Part shown: positions 16,954 through 24,762 of the stretch, piece by piece | Numbering within the stretch: position 1 is the stretch's first letter | Layout: each line of letters starts with the position of its first letter | Assembly: GCA_003219175.1 (NCBI GenBank) | Contig: QHPU01000077.1 | Span: 1-36,065, forward strand | DNA from: Verrucomicrobiota bacterium | GTDB lineage: Bacteria; Verrucomicrobiota; Verrucomicrobiia; Chthoniobacterales; UBA10450 | DNA length: 36,065 nt | Direction: 5' to 3' | Translations under genes and position numbers: made by a program | Notes under the pieces: model-generated | Seen by the model: only the letters and a program-made list of their open reading frames with translations | Told to the model about the DNA's origin: nothing | Databases searched by the model: none

Positions 16954-17533
16954 CAATTTCCTGGGCGAGTTTTTGCCGGTAAGCAGTAGTCTGAGCGAAT
17001 TCTGCCTCGGTCGGGTTAGTGAGAAATCCGCATTCGACCAGCACAGCTGGAATCGTTGTTCGACGCAGAACGAAATAGCCGCGGCGGCGGACGCCGCGAT
17101 TTTCCGACGGCGCGCCTCCAACGACGGCGGAATGAATGCTGGCGGCGAGCGGGGCGCTTTCTGTGCTATAAAAATACGTCTCAATGCCGCTGGCTCCGCT
17201 GCGCGATGCGGAGTTGAAATGGATGCAGAGAAAAATGCCATTGGGATAGGAATTAGCAATGGCGACACGCGAGCCCAGCGGCACAAATATGTCTGTGGTT
17301 CGCGTCATGACCACCCTGTATCCGGCTTTCTCCAGGATCGGTTTCAATCTTAAGGCGACATCCAGGTTCATGTTTTTCTCCAGGACGCGTTGACCGGGAA
17401 TACCTCCATGATCAAAACCACCGTGACCCGGATCGATGACAATGGTGGTAAAACGCGTTTGGGCGGACGCGGTGGAGGCGAGCGCCATAGCTGCCAAACA
17501 GCAAACAATGTATCGCGGCAAACTTCCCGTCAT
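16901..17533 (-). CDS. N-acetylmuramoyl-L-alanine amidase (Amidase_3), probable C-terminal frameshift
   Basis: Periplasmic zinc amidase that cuts the bond between N-acetylmuramic acid and L-alanine in peptidoglycan, used in cell separation and turnover. Residues 1-24 are a signal peptide (MTGSLPRYIVCCLAAMALAS). Zinc ligands are visible as His37 (DPGHGG), Glu52 (LEKN) and His105 (CIHFNS), and the catalytic Glu167 in LVECGF; all are intact, so the enzyme should be active. The open frame stops at 16901 after 210 residues with an unremarkable end (PGINSASSPPSYRLK), but a more protein-like tail continues in another frame to 16828. Start ATG at 17533 lies 12 bp after the upstream gene. There is no SPOR or LysM domain in either frame. 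Confidence 0.88.
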   Translation of the reverse strand: MTGSLPRYIVCCLAAMALASTASAQTRFTTIVIDPGHGGFDHGGIPGQRVLEKNMNLDVALRLKPILEKAGYRVVMTRTTDIFVPLGSRVAIANSYPNGIFLCIHFNSASRSGASGIETYFYSTESAPLAASIHSAVVGGAPSENRGVRRRGYFVLRRTTIPAVLVECGFLTNPTEAEFAQTTAYRQKLAQEIARPGINSASSPPSYRLK

Positions 17534-17545
17534 GATGCGAATCTC

Positions 17546-18427
17546 TCAGTCGCCGCGCGGTTTCTCGTTTGGGCGCGTCGATAATTTCGGGACGGCGTTG
17601 CGCACAGCCTGAGCGGCGACTGCCTCCGTCATACCTCCTACGACCGCGATTTCGCCATCAGCCGTTCGCTTGAAATGGGGACGCGATTTTGTTTCGAGCA
17701 GGGTTGAATGAGAGAGAAGTTGTCCGTTCAAGCCAATGATCGCATAAGACCAGGCACGCGGGGCCGAGCAATGCAGGACATGAAGTTTGTTTTCGCGATC
17801 GATTTCGGCGTGCGGTTCGTCAAAGGCGATAACGTGTCCGAGCGAGTAGGTGGCATAGACGGTATTGCGATGTTCATCTTCGACTCGGACATACAGTGAA
17901 GTGTGATCGGCAAACCGATTCGTCAGAAGCGAGTAGGTGCGGCTATCTCCCCCGGCACCACTGTCCGCGGGAATGCCCACACTTTGTTTCCAGATCGGAC
18001 GCGCGTCCGTAACTTCAACCACCTTGGTTTGCGAATAAAAGTAACGGCCGAGGTCAGAGAAATAGACATGGGCGCGAACGTGGTAGTTCCCGAAATCCTG
18101 GATGGGATACTGATTCGCGAGGTTAATTTTTTGGGTAACAGTTTGGCCGGTTTCAATGTGGAGCGGTTCCATCTTCTGCGAGGAATCAGCCGAGACCGAC
18201 TGGCCATCGCGGCCGGTAATTTCGAATCCGAACCAGCGTTCTCCGCCCTCGTCATGCAAATCAATGTCACGTCCGGCGCGATTAGTAATGGTGACGGTGG
18301 CGAGCAGTGGTTCGTAGGCGATGTATTGCAAGCGGCTGAATTTCAATTGCACTTCAATCTGAGCATTGACCGCACCAGTGACGAAGCCGAGGAGCAGAAA
18401 AAGAGCGGCGAATTTCAGCGACTGCAT
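17546..18427 (-). CDS. Secreted hypothetical protein with a beta-sandwich-like N-terminus
   Basis: A 293-residue protein with a clear signal peptide (MQSLKFAALFLLLGFVTGAV, cleavage near NAQ). The mature N-terminus (IEVQLKFSRLQYIAYEPLLA, ATVTITNRAGRDIDLHDEGG) has the pattern of an immunoglobulin-like or intracellular-proteinase-inhibitor-like beta sandwich. The rest (SLYVRVEDEHRNTVYATYSL) is beta-rich and ends in a basic tail. I recognise no family or catalytic motif. It sits between the pseudo-receiver gene (49-bp gap) and the amidase gene (12-bp gap) in a same-strand run, so it is likely co-expressed with envelope functions. ATG at 18427 starts the signal peptide. Confidence 0.65.
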   Translation of the reverse strand: MQSLKFAALFLLLGFVTGAVNAQIEVQLKFSRLQYIAYEPLLATVTITNRAGRDIDLHDEGGERWFGFEITGRDGQSVSADSSQKMEPLHIETGQTVTQKINLANQYPIQDFGNYHVRAHVYFSDLGRYFYSQTKVVEVTDARPIWKQSVGIPADSGAGGDSRTYSLLTNRFADHTSLYVRVEDEHRNTVYATYSLGHVIAFDEPHAEIDRENKLHVLHCSAPRAWSYAIIGLNGQLLSHSTLLETKSRPHFKRTADGEIAVVGGMTEAVAAQAVRNAVPKLSTRPNEKPRGD

Positions 18428-18476
18428 GGGACTATGAATAGAGCAGGAATCTCACCGGCGGGCTCTGGAAAAACGT

Positions 18477-19169
18477 TCACCCCGTTTGCTGCCGCCAGGC
18501 CGGCAGGGCGCGACGTCTTCCTTCTTCCAGCGCGTCGAGGAGCAATGCATTCCATGCCTTACTAACTGTTTCAACACCGGGGGAGGCGGCACGGTCGTAA
18601 GCAAGTTCGATTTCGCCCCAGCTCACGATTTCAACCAAAGCGTCGTCTCCGCATTCTGTGCCGGTCTCAGAGTGGACGACTTCGCCATTGCGCAAATAAA
18701 TGCTGCCGACGTTCGCGCCTGAAACTATTTGCAGGGCGCCGCTGCGCCCGGAGAGGCAGCACATCTGCAAGATATCAAGAACGTGAAAAAGATCGGGCGC
18801 ACCGGAAAACATCCGCATGGACCGCTCGATCGTGGCGATTAATCGTTCCCCGTCGATTGGTTCCGGAAAAACTTTCGAACCGGCCACTTCCATGCGTTGT
18901 TCGGAAGCGGCGTAGGCCGGGAGGAACAATGTTTGTAGCCCCGGGAACATTTCGCCCAGCGACGCGCCGAGGATAAAACCATCAAGCCCCGGTGCCTGAA
19001 GTTGGGTTAAAAGAATTTGCGGCCACACTTCCGGTTGCCGCCGTAACCAGAACAGAGTTTCACTTTCGCTGTGGGTGAGGACACTTTCGTATCCAGTGTA
19101 ATCTTTCACCAGTTGCACCAGGTCCCGCCCAATCTCGGGGTCGCGATGCACGATGAGCAATTGCGTCAC
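18477..19169 (-). CDS. Degenerate receiver domain fused to a PATAN (DUF4388) domain
   Basis: A 230-residue cytoplasmic regulator. Residues 1-120 have the alternating pattern of a CheY-like receiver (MTQLLIVHRDPEIGRDLVQL). The phosphoacceptor position in ILLTQLQAPGLDG holds Gln instead of Asp, and the conserved Lys-Pro region reads FPEPID, so phosphorylation is unlikely. Residues about 125-205 (DLFHVLDILQMCCLSGRSGA, then LQIVSGANVGSIYLRNGEVV) match the PATAN/DUF4388 module seen with receivers and c-di-GMP or gliding regulators. ATG at 19169 overlaps the stop of the upstream TPR gene by 4 bp, suggesting translational coupling. It may act as an adaptor. The receiver degeneration is seen; its consequence is inferred. 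Confidence 0.75.
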   Translation of the reverse strand: MTQLLIVHRDPEIGRDLVQLVKDYTGYESVLTHSESETLFWLRRQPEVWPQILLTQLQAPGLDGFILGASLGEMFPGLQTLFLPAYAASEQRMEVAGSKVFPEPIDGERLIATIERSMRMFSGAPDLFHVLDILQMCCLSGRSGALQIVSGANVGSIYLRNGEVVHSETGTECGDDALVEIVSWGEIELAYDRAASPGVETVSKAWNALLLDALEEGRRRALPAWRQQTG

Positions 19170-20245
19170 GGCGAGAGCGAAGGGTTCGGCGCGTCGTTGC
19201 TCAGCCGTGGAGGGTCGGCCCGAACCGTCTGCAATTTATCGTCATACAAAATGCGAATGACGTAGCCGAGATATTGGCGCCGGATGGAATCGGCCGCCTC
19301 GGCATTTGCGACCGAATCGGTTCGTTTCTTCGACCGCGTGGAATTCTTTCCAGGCGTAATGGCCGCTGCCGCGGCCGAGAGCGCCGCCTCGGAAGTGATG
19401 GCATGGGTCTTGGAACGAAGATACGTAACGATCAACGTTTCGGGGTTGGATTCCGCCCAATCGTGTTTCGGGTTCATCCATTCGTAGTTAACGTCCGCGT
19501 CTGTGGCCACGACCTTGTCGTTATCGAGCGAATCGTAGAACAACACCATGATGCGCAATTTGGAATGATCGATAGCGACACCATCCCGCTTCTTGATACC
19601 GATCTTTAATCGAAAATTCGTTTCCGCGTCAGGATCGGGAACCTGCTCGGTTTCAATGTTGGTCACCCCGAAGACGGATCCCTCCGGAAGTCCTTCCGCG
19701 TCCAGCGGTTTGCCTGCCGTATCCATGGCGACGCCCGGCGACGGTGTCGCAGCTGCGCCTACCCGCAATTTCATGTCGGCCAATTCGTAGAGCGGACCGG
19801 CTGAAGGGCCAAGATCCTGAATTTTCTTCCAAGTCTCGTTAGAACGATCGTAAAGCTGAATGGATTCGTAAATCGCGGCCATTTCCGCCAATACCTGCGG
19901 ATTTTTTGGGTCGCGCTGTGATGCATCCTGCAACCGCGCCAGGGCGTTGGCGGTATCGCCGCGCTCGCGCAAAACGTTGGCTTCTTTGAGCAAACGATCG
20001 GAGGCGGAAAGAGCAGCTGAGCTCGGAGCGCCTGCCTGGGGCGGAGCAGGCGTCGGCCCCGGCTTCACGCTGGCGGTTTGGACCGGCGCCTTTACCGATG
20101 GCAATGTCGCGCGCTGGGCCCGATGCTCAGCGCCGAAATGAATTGCGATCGCCAGAATTTCCAGGCCGGCGAAAGCGAGGATAACGCCGACTGCGACGGA
20201 GTAGGTCCGGTCGCTGGGAGAAGAGGATGCGGCGAGAACGGGCAT
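19166..20245 (-). CDS. Membrane-anchored TPR protein
   Basis: A 359-residue protein with one transmembrane helix near the N-terminus (about 16-36, VAVGVILAFAGLEILAIAIH) and a Pro/Ala-rich linker (PGPTPAPPQAGAPSSAALSA). TPR-like helices follow (LLKEANVLRERGDTANALAR and PQVLAEMAAIYESIQLYDRS). The C-terminal beta domain has repeated strands (NFRLKIGIKKRDGVAIDHSK, LRIMVLFYD) and ends in a basic tail. No family is recognised. The 4-bp overlap with the PATAN gene suggests they work together, with this protein placing the regulator at the membrane. ATG is at 20245; a 149-bp gap separates it from the ACT gene upstream. Confidence 0.6.
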   Translation of the reverse strand: MPVLAASSSPSDRTYSVAVGVILAFAGLEILAIAIHFGAEHRAQRATLPSVKAPVQTASVKPGPTPAPPQAGAPSSAALSASDRLLKEANVLRERGDTANALARLQDASQRDPKNPQVLAEMAAIYESIQLYDRSNETWKKIQDLGPSAGPLYELADMKLRVGAAATPSPGVAMDTAGKPLDAEGLPEGSVFGVTNIETEQVPDPDAETNFRLKIGIKKRDGVAIDHSKLRIMVLFYDSLDNDKVVATDADVNYEWMNPKHDWAESNPETLIVTYLRSKTHAITSEAALSAAAAAITPGKNSTRSKKRTDSVANAEAADSIRRQYLGYVIRILYDDKLQTVRADPPRLSNDAPNPSLSP

Positions 20246-20394
20246 TACACCTTTATACTCAGTTAATGGGACGCGGGGGAGCTGTCAATCGACTGCTCGT
20301 GGACAAGATAGAGAAAGGAATTGTTCAAAAATTTTGGCTACCGCGCTCTGTCGATTAAGAGAATGAGTAGGTCGAAGAAAGGCGGCGGAGCCGC

Positions 20395-20910
20395 TTAGCG
20401 CGAGATGTCACTTTGGGAAAGGAGCCGAAAACCTTCACCAATCAAAACGGAGGAGGCGCACTCGGAATCGTCGACATGCATGGCAAGAGCGGCACGGCCA
20501 TTCGGTCGGGTGAGGAGCGGATAACTGAAATGGACATTTACTTCCGCCATCAGGAGCGTCGACAGAATTTTGATGAATTGGGTGGCGACCTCGCGCAGCT
20601 CCACCACCATTAATTCAGAGACGCCGAAGGCGATATTGTGGTCGCGGAACAATTCTTCGACTCGTTCCGGATCGCTTACTATGATTCGGGCGATGGCGGC
20701 ATCGGTTGATTCCGAAATGCTCAAGGCTACGACATGAGTGGCGTGGGCGTTCAGCAGCTTCACGATTTGGAGCATGGCGCCGACTTTGTTGGGCAGGAAA
20801 ACGGAGAATTGCCGTACCAGTGGTCCTCCGATTTTTGAGGTAGTTTCTGGCAAATCGATCTGCATACTTTTCGAGCCCCGAGCCAAAATTGGGGAGGGGA
20901 AATATCTCAC
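20395..20910 (-). CDS. Tandem ACT-domain protein
   Basis: A small regulatory protein whose two ACT-like halves (GPLVRQFSVFLPNKVGAMLQ, IVKLLNAHATHVVALSISES; REVATQFIKILSTLLMAEVN, FSYPLLTRPNGRAALAMHVD) suggest amino-acid sensing. No enzyme domain is attached. GTG at 20910 is chosen because GGAAGG lies 6 bases before it; ATG at 20865 (MQIDLPETTSK) is an equally plausible start with a weaker ribosome-binding site. The gene is divergent from lysS (about 205 bp apart), so a shared promoter region is possible. It is similar to stand-alone ACT proteins common in Verrucomicrobia; the ligand cannot be told. Confidence 0.78.
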   Translation of the reverse strand: MRYFPSPILARGSKSMQIDLPETTSKIGGPLVRQFSVFLPNKVGAMLQIVKLLNAHATHVVALSISESTDAAIARIIVSDPERVEELFRDHNIAFGVSELMVVELREVATQFIKILSTLLMAEVNVHFSYPLLTRPNGRAALAMHVDDSECASSVLIGEGFRLLSQSDISR

Positions 20911-21010
20911 TGTCTACCTTCCATTTCCAACCGAATTTGGGGGGTGCCAAGTGCACTGACGGGAGAACACTCGGCAAGCGGAGCACTTGTCCTACAAGGT
21001 TGGCGTATCT

Positions 21011-21034
21011 GTAGGGCAGGCCCTTCGCCTGCCA
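21011..21034. repeat. Hairpin repeat upstream of lysS (GTAGGGCAGGC...GCCTGCC)
   Basis: GGCAGGC (21015-21021) pairs with GCCTGCC (21027-21033) around CCTTC. GTAGGGC...TGCCATC resembles the element in uvrB (2978-3039). It lies about 80 bp before the lysS ATG, where a 5' leader hairpin could affect expression, but it is more simply a dispersed repeat. In the longer ORF it would encode GQALRLPSAPKG, close in style to GRARRLPSPRP in UvrB. Confidence 0.55.
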
Positions 21035-21115
21035 TCAGCACCAAAAGGTTGCGTCGACGAGTATTTCGCCAGAATGCTCGCGCTCCAGTTGATTCTGCCT
21101 AGAATCGGTCGCGGG

Positions 21116-22576
21116 ATGGAACAGGACGAAAGTGAGTTGCTGGCGTTGCGGCGCGAAAAGTTGGCGGCGCTGGAAAAGCTGGGTATCGCGCCGTTTGGGA
21201 CGGCGTTCGAAACTTTCGGTGATATCGCCCAAGTGAGGGAAAAATTTGCCGAGGACGCGAATTTTCGTGTTGCCGGCCGGATCACCGCGCACCGTGATAT
21301 GGGCAAAAGTCACTTCGTCGATCTGAAGGACGGGAGCGGACGGATCCAGATTTATTTGCACGCAAAAGAACTGGGTGCGGAAGCGATGGAGATTTTCAAG
21401 CTCCTCGATCTTGGCGATTTCATCGGTGTCGAAGGAACGTGTTTCACGACCAAGACGGGCGAGCCGACGTTGAAAGTGCACAAGCTGGAGGTGCTGACGA
21501 AATCGTTGCGGCCGTTGCCGGAAAAATGGCACGGCTTGCAGGACATTGAGGCGCGGTATCGGCAGCGTTATCTCGATCTAATTACGAACGATCAATCACG
21601 CGCGGTTTTTGCGCAACGATTTGTCATTGTTCGTGAGATCCGACGTTTTCTGGAGAGTCGCGGTTTTGTGGAAGTGGAAACGCCGATACTGCAATCGGTC
21701 GCGGGCGGGGCGGCGGCGGAGCCGTTTGCGACCCATCACAAAGCGCTCGGATTGGATCTTTATCTGCGGATCGCGCCTGAACTTTATCTGAAGCGATTGC
21801 TGGTGGGCGGGTTCAACAAGGTTTACGAGGTGAACCGAAATTTTCGTAATGAAGGAATTTCGCGGAAACATAATCCGGAATTCACCATGCTAGAGGCATA
21901 TTGGGCGTATGCCGATTTCGAGAAGATCGCCGATTTGGTGGAGGAAATGATTTGCCATGTGGCGGAGGCGATGGCCGGCTCGCTCCGTGTCGAACATCGC
22001 GACGCGGAGGGGAACGTGACGCGAACGATTAATCTGACGCGGCCCTGGCGGCGGGCGCGTTATCATGATTTGGTGCGGGAAACGGCGGGCGCGGATTGGT
22101 TTGAAATCTCGAGCGAACAACGCCGTGAGCGGGCGAAAAGGCTGGGCGTGGAGATCCTCCCGCAACTGGCCGACTTTGAAGTGACGCAGCACGTTTTCGA
22201 AAAATTGGTGGAAGAAAAGAACTTCGATCCGCTTTTTGTCACGCATTGTCCCAAGGAACTGGTGCCGTTGGCAAAACAGAATCGCGAGCACCCCGAGCTC
22301 GTTGACGTTTATGAACTAATCATCAACGGCGTAGAAATTTCACCTGGTTACACGGAGCTGAACGATCCCATCACGCAGCGGCAGCGTTTGCTTGAGCAAT
22401 CGGGGGAGGAAACGCAAAAACTGGACGAGGATTTCCTGCTCGCGCTCGAGCATGGCATGCCGCCGGCCGGCGGATTCGGCCTTGGGATCGACCGGCTGAC
22501 GATGTTACTTACAGGTGCCGAATCGATCCGGGATGTGATATTATTTCCGCTGTTGAGGCCGAAACGCCTCAGCTGA
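21116..22576 (+). CDS. lysS: Lysyl-tRNA synthetase, class II
   Basis: Charges tRNA-Lys. ATG at 21116 (MEQDESELLALRREKLAALE) is chosen because it begins conserved sequence; the open frame reaches back to TTG 20987 through a palindromic repeat and is not believable as protein. The product has 486 residues, the usual length. An OB-fold anticodon-binding domain occupies about 50-140 (VAGRITAHRDMGKSHFVDLK then DGSGRIQIYL). The class II catalytic core has motif 2 (VNRNFRNEGISRKHNPEFTM) and motif 3 (GGFGLGIDRLTMLLTG, then SIRDVILFP), and the loop GGAAAEPFATHHKAL binds lysine. It is followed at 16 bp by the CNBD/DUF1003 gene and could be in an operon with it. Confidence 0.97.
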   Translation: MEQDESELLALRREKLAALEKLGIAPFGTAFETFGDIAQVREKFAEDANFRVAGRITAHRDMGKSHFVDLKDGSGRIQIYLHAKELGAEAMEIFKLLDLGDFIGVEGTCFTTKTGEPTLKVHKLEVLTKSLRPLPEKWHGLQDIEARYRQRYLDLITNDQSRAVFAQRFVIVREIRRFLESRGFVEVETPILQSVAGGAAAEPFATHHKALGLDLYLRIAPELYLKRLLVGGFNKVYEVNRNFRNEGISRKHNPEFTMLEAYWAYADFEKIADLVEEMICHVAEAMAGSLRVEHRDAEGNVTRTINLTRPWRRARYHDLVRETAGADWFEISSEQRRERAKRLGVEILPQLADFEVTQHVFEKLVEEKNFDPLFVTHCPKELVPLAKQNREHPELVDVYELIINGVEISPGYTELNDPITQRQRLLEQSGEETQKLDEDFLLALEHGMPPAGGFGLGIDRLTMLLTGAESIRDVILFPLLRPKRLS

Positions 22577-22592
22577 TTTTTCCGTTTCCAAC

Positions 22593-23465
22593 ATGCCAAC
22601 ATTGCCGGCCAGTTCATCTCTGGTGAGCGAAAAGCCGCGGGCCGCTGGGCAGTACGCGCTATTGCGCGGAGTGCCGCTCTTCGCCGCGCTCGATGATGCC
22701 GCCGTAGAGGAGCTTTTTGGTTATCTTCATCCAATGGAACTCCAAGCCGGCTCCAATTTGTTTCGGGTCGGCGATGCCGGAGACGCAATGTACATTATTG
22801 AGAGGGGACACGTCCGTATCACTGTCACCGATGCGGATGGAAGAGAAGTGATTCTGGCTTCTCTGGGTCATGGCGATTTCTTTGGCGAAATGGCGATGCT
22901 CGACGGTCACGGCCGTTCGGCGGATGCGACGGTGACGGAAGACTCGCGTTTGAGGGTCCTGACGCGCAAGGATTTCCTGAATTTCGTCTCGAGCGACTCG
23001 CGCATTGTCTTGGAAATGCTGAGCGCGATTACGCGACGGTTACGTCGGACGGATGATCTTCTGCGGCATCGTGTTTCGCGAAATGCGAATGAAGAGGACG
23101 CCAAGAATCTGACCCTGTCGGACCGCGCTGCTGATCAGATCGCGCGGTTCGGCGGGAGCTGGAAGTTCATCGCGGCATCGATCCTTTTTACTTTGTGCTG
23201 GATTGCGTTTAACAGCGCGCTGCTCCACGACAGGGGTTTTGATGCCTATCCTTATGTTCTGCTTAACCTGGTGATTGGGATGATTGCGTCCTTGTCGGCG
23301 CCGATCATCATGATGTCGCAGAATCGCGAAGCGCAGAAGGACCGGCTGCGTGCGGATCTCGATTATCAGGTAAATTTGAAAAACGAGGTGCTGCTGTCCG
23401 AGATTCTGCGCCTGCTCGAAAAGCGGGAGAAAGACGCGCGCAGAAGCGATGGAGATGAAGAGTGA
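22593..23465 (+). CDS. Cyclic-nucleotide-binding domain fused to DUF1003 membrane domain
   Basis: A 290-residue membrane protein. Residues 22-145 form a CRP-like cNMP-binding domain; the phosphate-binding cassette FGEMAMLDGHGRSADATV has the ribose-contacting Glu99 and phosphate-contacting Arg108 intact, so ligand binding is likely, and cAMP is the probable ligand. Residues 165-275 match DUF1003 (ADQIARFGGSWKFIAASILF; IIMMSQNREAQKDRLRADLD) with two transmembrane helices (about 190-210 and 221-241). There is no DNA-binding HTH, so it is not a transcription factor; the role of DUF1003 is unknown. It lies 16 bp after lysS. A class III cyclase encoded 10 kb away in the same window is a plausible source of its ligand. 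Confidence 0.88.
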   Translation: MPTLPASSSLVSEKPRAAGQYALLRGVPLFAALDDAAVEELFGYLHPMELQAGSNLFRVGDAGDAMYIIERGHVRITVTDADGREVILASLGHGDFFGEMAMLDGHGRSADATVTEDSRLRVLTRKDFLNFVSSDSRIVLEMLSAITRRLRRTDDLLRHRVSRNANEEDAKNLTLSDRAADQIARFGGSWKFIAASILFTLCWIAFNSALLHDRGFDAYPYVLLNLVIGMIASLSAPIIMMSQNREAQKDRLRADLDYQVNLKNEVLLSEILRLLEKREKDARRSDGDEE

Positions 23466-23553
23466 TGGAGTGGTGAAGTAACGGACGGCGCGCGGTTCAA
23501 TGGACAAATTGCCTCTCATTCCTTCATAGGCCCCGCGCGTCCGAGAGGTCTAA

Positions 23554-24207
23554 TCATTTCGCCGGAGGCGACGGCGTTTTCGGATTCCAAAGGTGAAACG
23601 TATAAGTGAAGACGATGTAACCGAGCACGCGGTGTGGGCGGTCGTTGGTCACGTAAATGGCGGGGTTGAATTGCAGATCGCGCGTCAGGTTACAAGTAAG
23701 CCCGGCAGTGACGGAGTTACCGGATCCGCTTTGGAAATCGAGCTGTGCCCTCCAGGTTTGATTGAAGTCGTAGGCCCAGCCGAGAATGGCTTCGTTGCGC
23801 GAGCCGGCCCGAATCGCACCGACAATGAATTTGTGATGCTCGGTGTAGTAACCCGCCTCGATGAACGGCTGGGGATCGACATGGCTATGGGGCGACCAGT
23901 TGATAGCGCCAATAGAAAGCAGCCAGGGTTCTTTTTGGAGTAGCCCAAGTTCTGTTCCAAAGATTACTTCGTTCGGTTTGAATCCCTTGAACACCGCGAT
24001 CTCGGCCCATTTAATGAGACCGATTTCAAGTTGGGCTTCGTAGGGGTTGCCGATGCGCTCGCTTTGGACCTGCGCGCCGATCGAAACGTCGCCTGGCGGT
24101 TCCAGATCGGGCGTAACGATTTGGCTTAGACCTTTAGTAGTAGCGTGTGCCGGATTGCAGCGAAAGAGGGCGAGTAAAATGAAAGCAAGGAAAAGAACTT
24201 TGTGCAC
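23554..24207 (-). CDS. Putative outer-membrane/periplasmic beta-rich protein
   Basis: 217 residues with a signal peptide (MHKVLFLAFILLALFRCNPA). The rest has alternating beta strands (LEIGLIKWAEIAVFKGFKPN, FIEAGYYTEHHKFIVGAIRA, LDFQSGSGNSVTAGLTCNLT) and ends on an aromatic strand (VLGYIVFTYTFHLW), consistent with a small outer-membrane barrel. No family is recognised. It is convergent with the CNBD/DUF1003 gene, and its upstream gap to the next gene (140 bp) is divergent. The Cys at 17 in FRCNPA might be a lipoprotein lipobox but does not fit the usual consensus well. Confidence 0.6.
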   Translation of the reverse strand: MHKVLFLAFILLALFRCNPAHATTKGLSQIVTPDLEPPGDVSIGAQVQSERIGNPYEAQLEIGLIKWAEIAVFKGFKPNEVIFGTELGLLQKEPWLLSIGAINWSPHSHVDPQPFIEAGYYTEHHKFIVGAIRAGSRNEAILGWAYDFNQTWRAQLDFQSGSGNSVTAGLTCNLTRDLQFNPAIYVTNDRPHRVLGYIVFTYTFHLWNPKTPSPPAK

Positions 24208-24347
24208 GCAGTCTTGTAGTCGGAGCGGGGCGATAATTTAAAGAAGAAATAGCCGCATGCATAGGGGTGACGGTCCCGATGGGCCCAACATGTCGTACCG
24301 GCGGAAGGGATGAGCAGGCATTTGTCTTGCTAGTAATCGCATGAAAT

Positions 24348-24656
24348 ATGTCACTTCATTCGCGCCCCAAGGAGCAACGGGAGGCCGTCCGCCAGCTCGT
24401 TTATCTCGTCCTTACACGCGACATGTCCACCTTTACCCCCGATCGCTTTAGACATTGGATCAAGGAGACCGATGCCAAGTTCCGCAAGGTCAGCCTGATG
24501 CTGAAGTTTGAGATCAAGGATCGGTTCATCTATTTTCGGATCAAAGAGATTCGTAACGGCCGAATCATTTACCAGTTCGAATCCTCCACGCGCGTGCCTT
24601 TCGATGAGCGCGATGTGGTGCTTTCGTACGAGGAGTTGAACCCCGTCGGGCGGTGA
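24348..24656 (+). CDS. Small conserved-looking hypothetical protein
   Basis: A 102-residue protein beginning at ATG 24348 (MSLHSRPKEQREAVRQLVYL). It is mixed helix/strand with many charged residues (FRHWIKETDAKFRKVSLMLK) and lacks a signal peptide, transmembrane segment or recognisable domain. Codon use and amino-acid composition look like true coding. It is isolated between divergent and convergent neighbours, so no context hint is available. There is no clear ribosome-binding site. Function unknown. Confidence 0.55.
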   Translation: MSLHSRPKEQREAVRQLVYLVLTRDMSTFTPDRFRHWIKETDAKFRKVSLMLKFEIKDRFIYFRIKEIRNGRIIYQFESSTRVPFDERDVVLSYEELNPVGR

Positions 24657-24672
24657 ATAGGTAAACTACCCT

Positions 24673-24730
24673 GCAGCTACGACGCTCCGTCGCCGCGTCT
24701 TTGAGACGACTCGACAGAGCGAAGTAGCTA
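24673..24730. repeat. Inverted repeat GCAGCTACGACGCTCCGTCG / CGACAGAGCGAAGTAGCTAC
   Basis: Arms 24673-24692 and 24711-24730 match at 16 of 20 positions, with an inner hairpin CGTC(TTTGA)GACG (24696-24708). It sits between two convergent genes (ends 24656 and 24763), a position suited to a two-way terminator, but no T-run follows. Probably a REP-like element. Confidence 0.6.
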
Positions 24731-24762
24731 CATTCCTACCGCCACGCTAGCATCAAAGAGCC

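Noticed and set aside
17903-18565. 220-codon plus-strand ORF opposite the secreted protein gene
   Set aside because: It lies fully antisense to two better-supported genes, lacks recognisable domains and is explained as a complementary-frame shadow.
20987-21115. N-terminal extension of LysRS from TTG 20987
   Set aside because: It reads through a palindromic repeat, has no conserved residues and exceeds usual LysRS length; ATG 21116 fits the family.
23482-23542. GGACGGCGCGCGG...CCGCGCGTCC pair between convergent genes as a two-way terminator
   Set aside because: Imperfect arms with a long loop and no T-tracts; not better than chance in GC-rich DNA.
24208-24347. Small RNA or riboswitch in the gap between divergent genes
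   Set aside because: Only a weak GGTCCCGATGGGCCC palindrome is visible; no known riboswitch core could be drawn.
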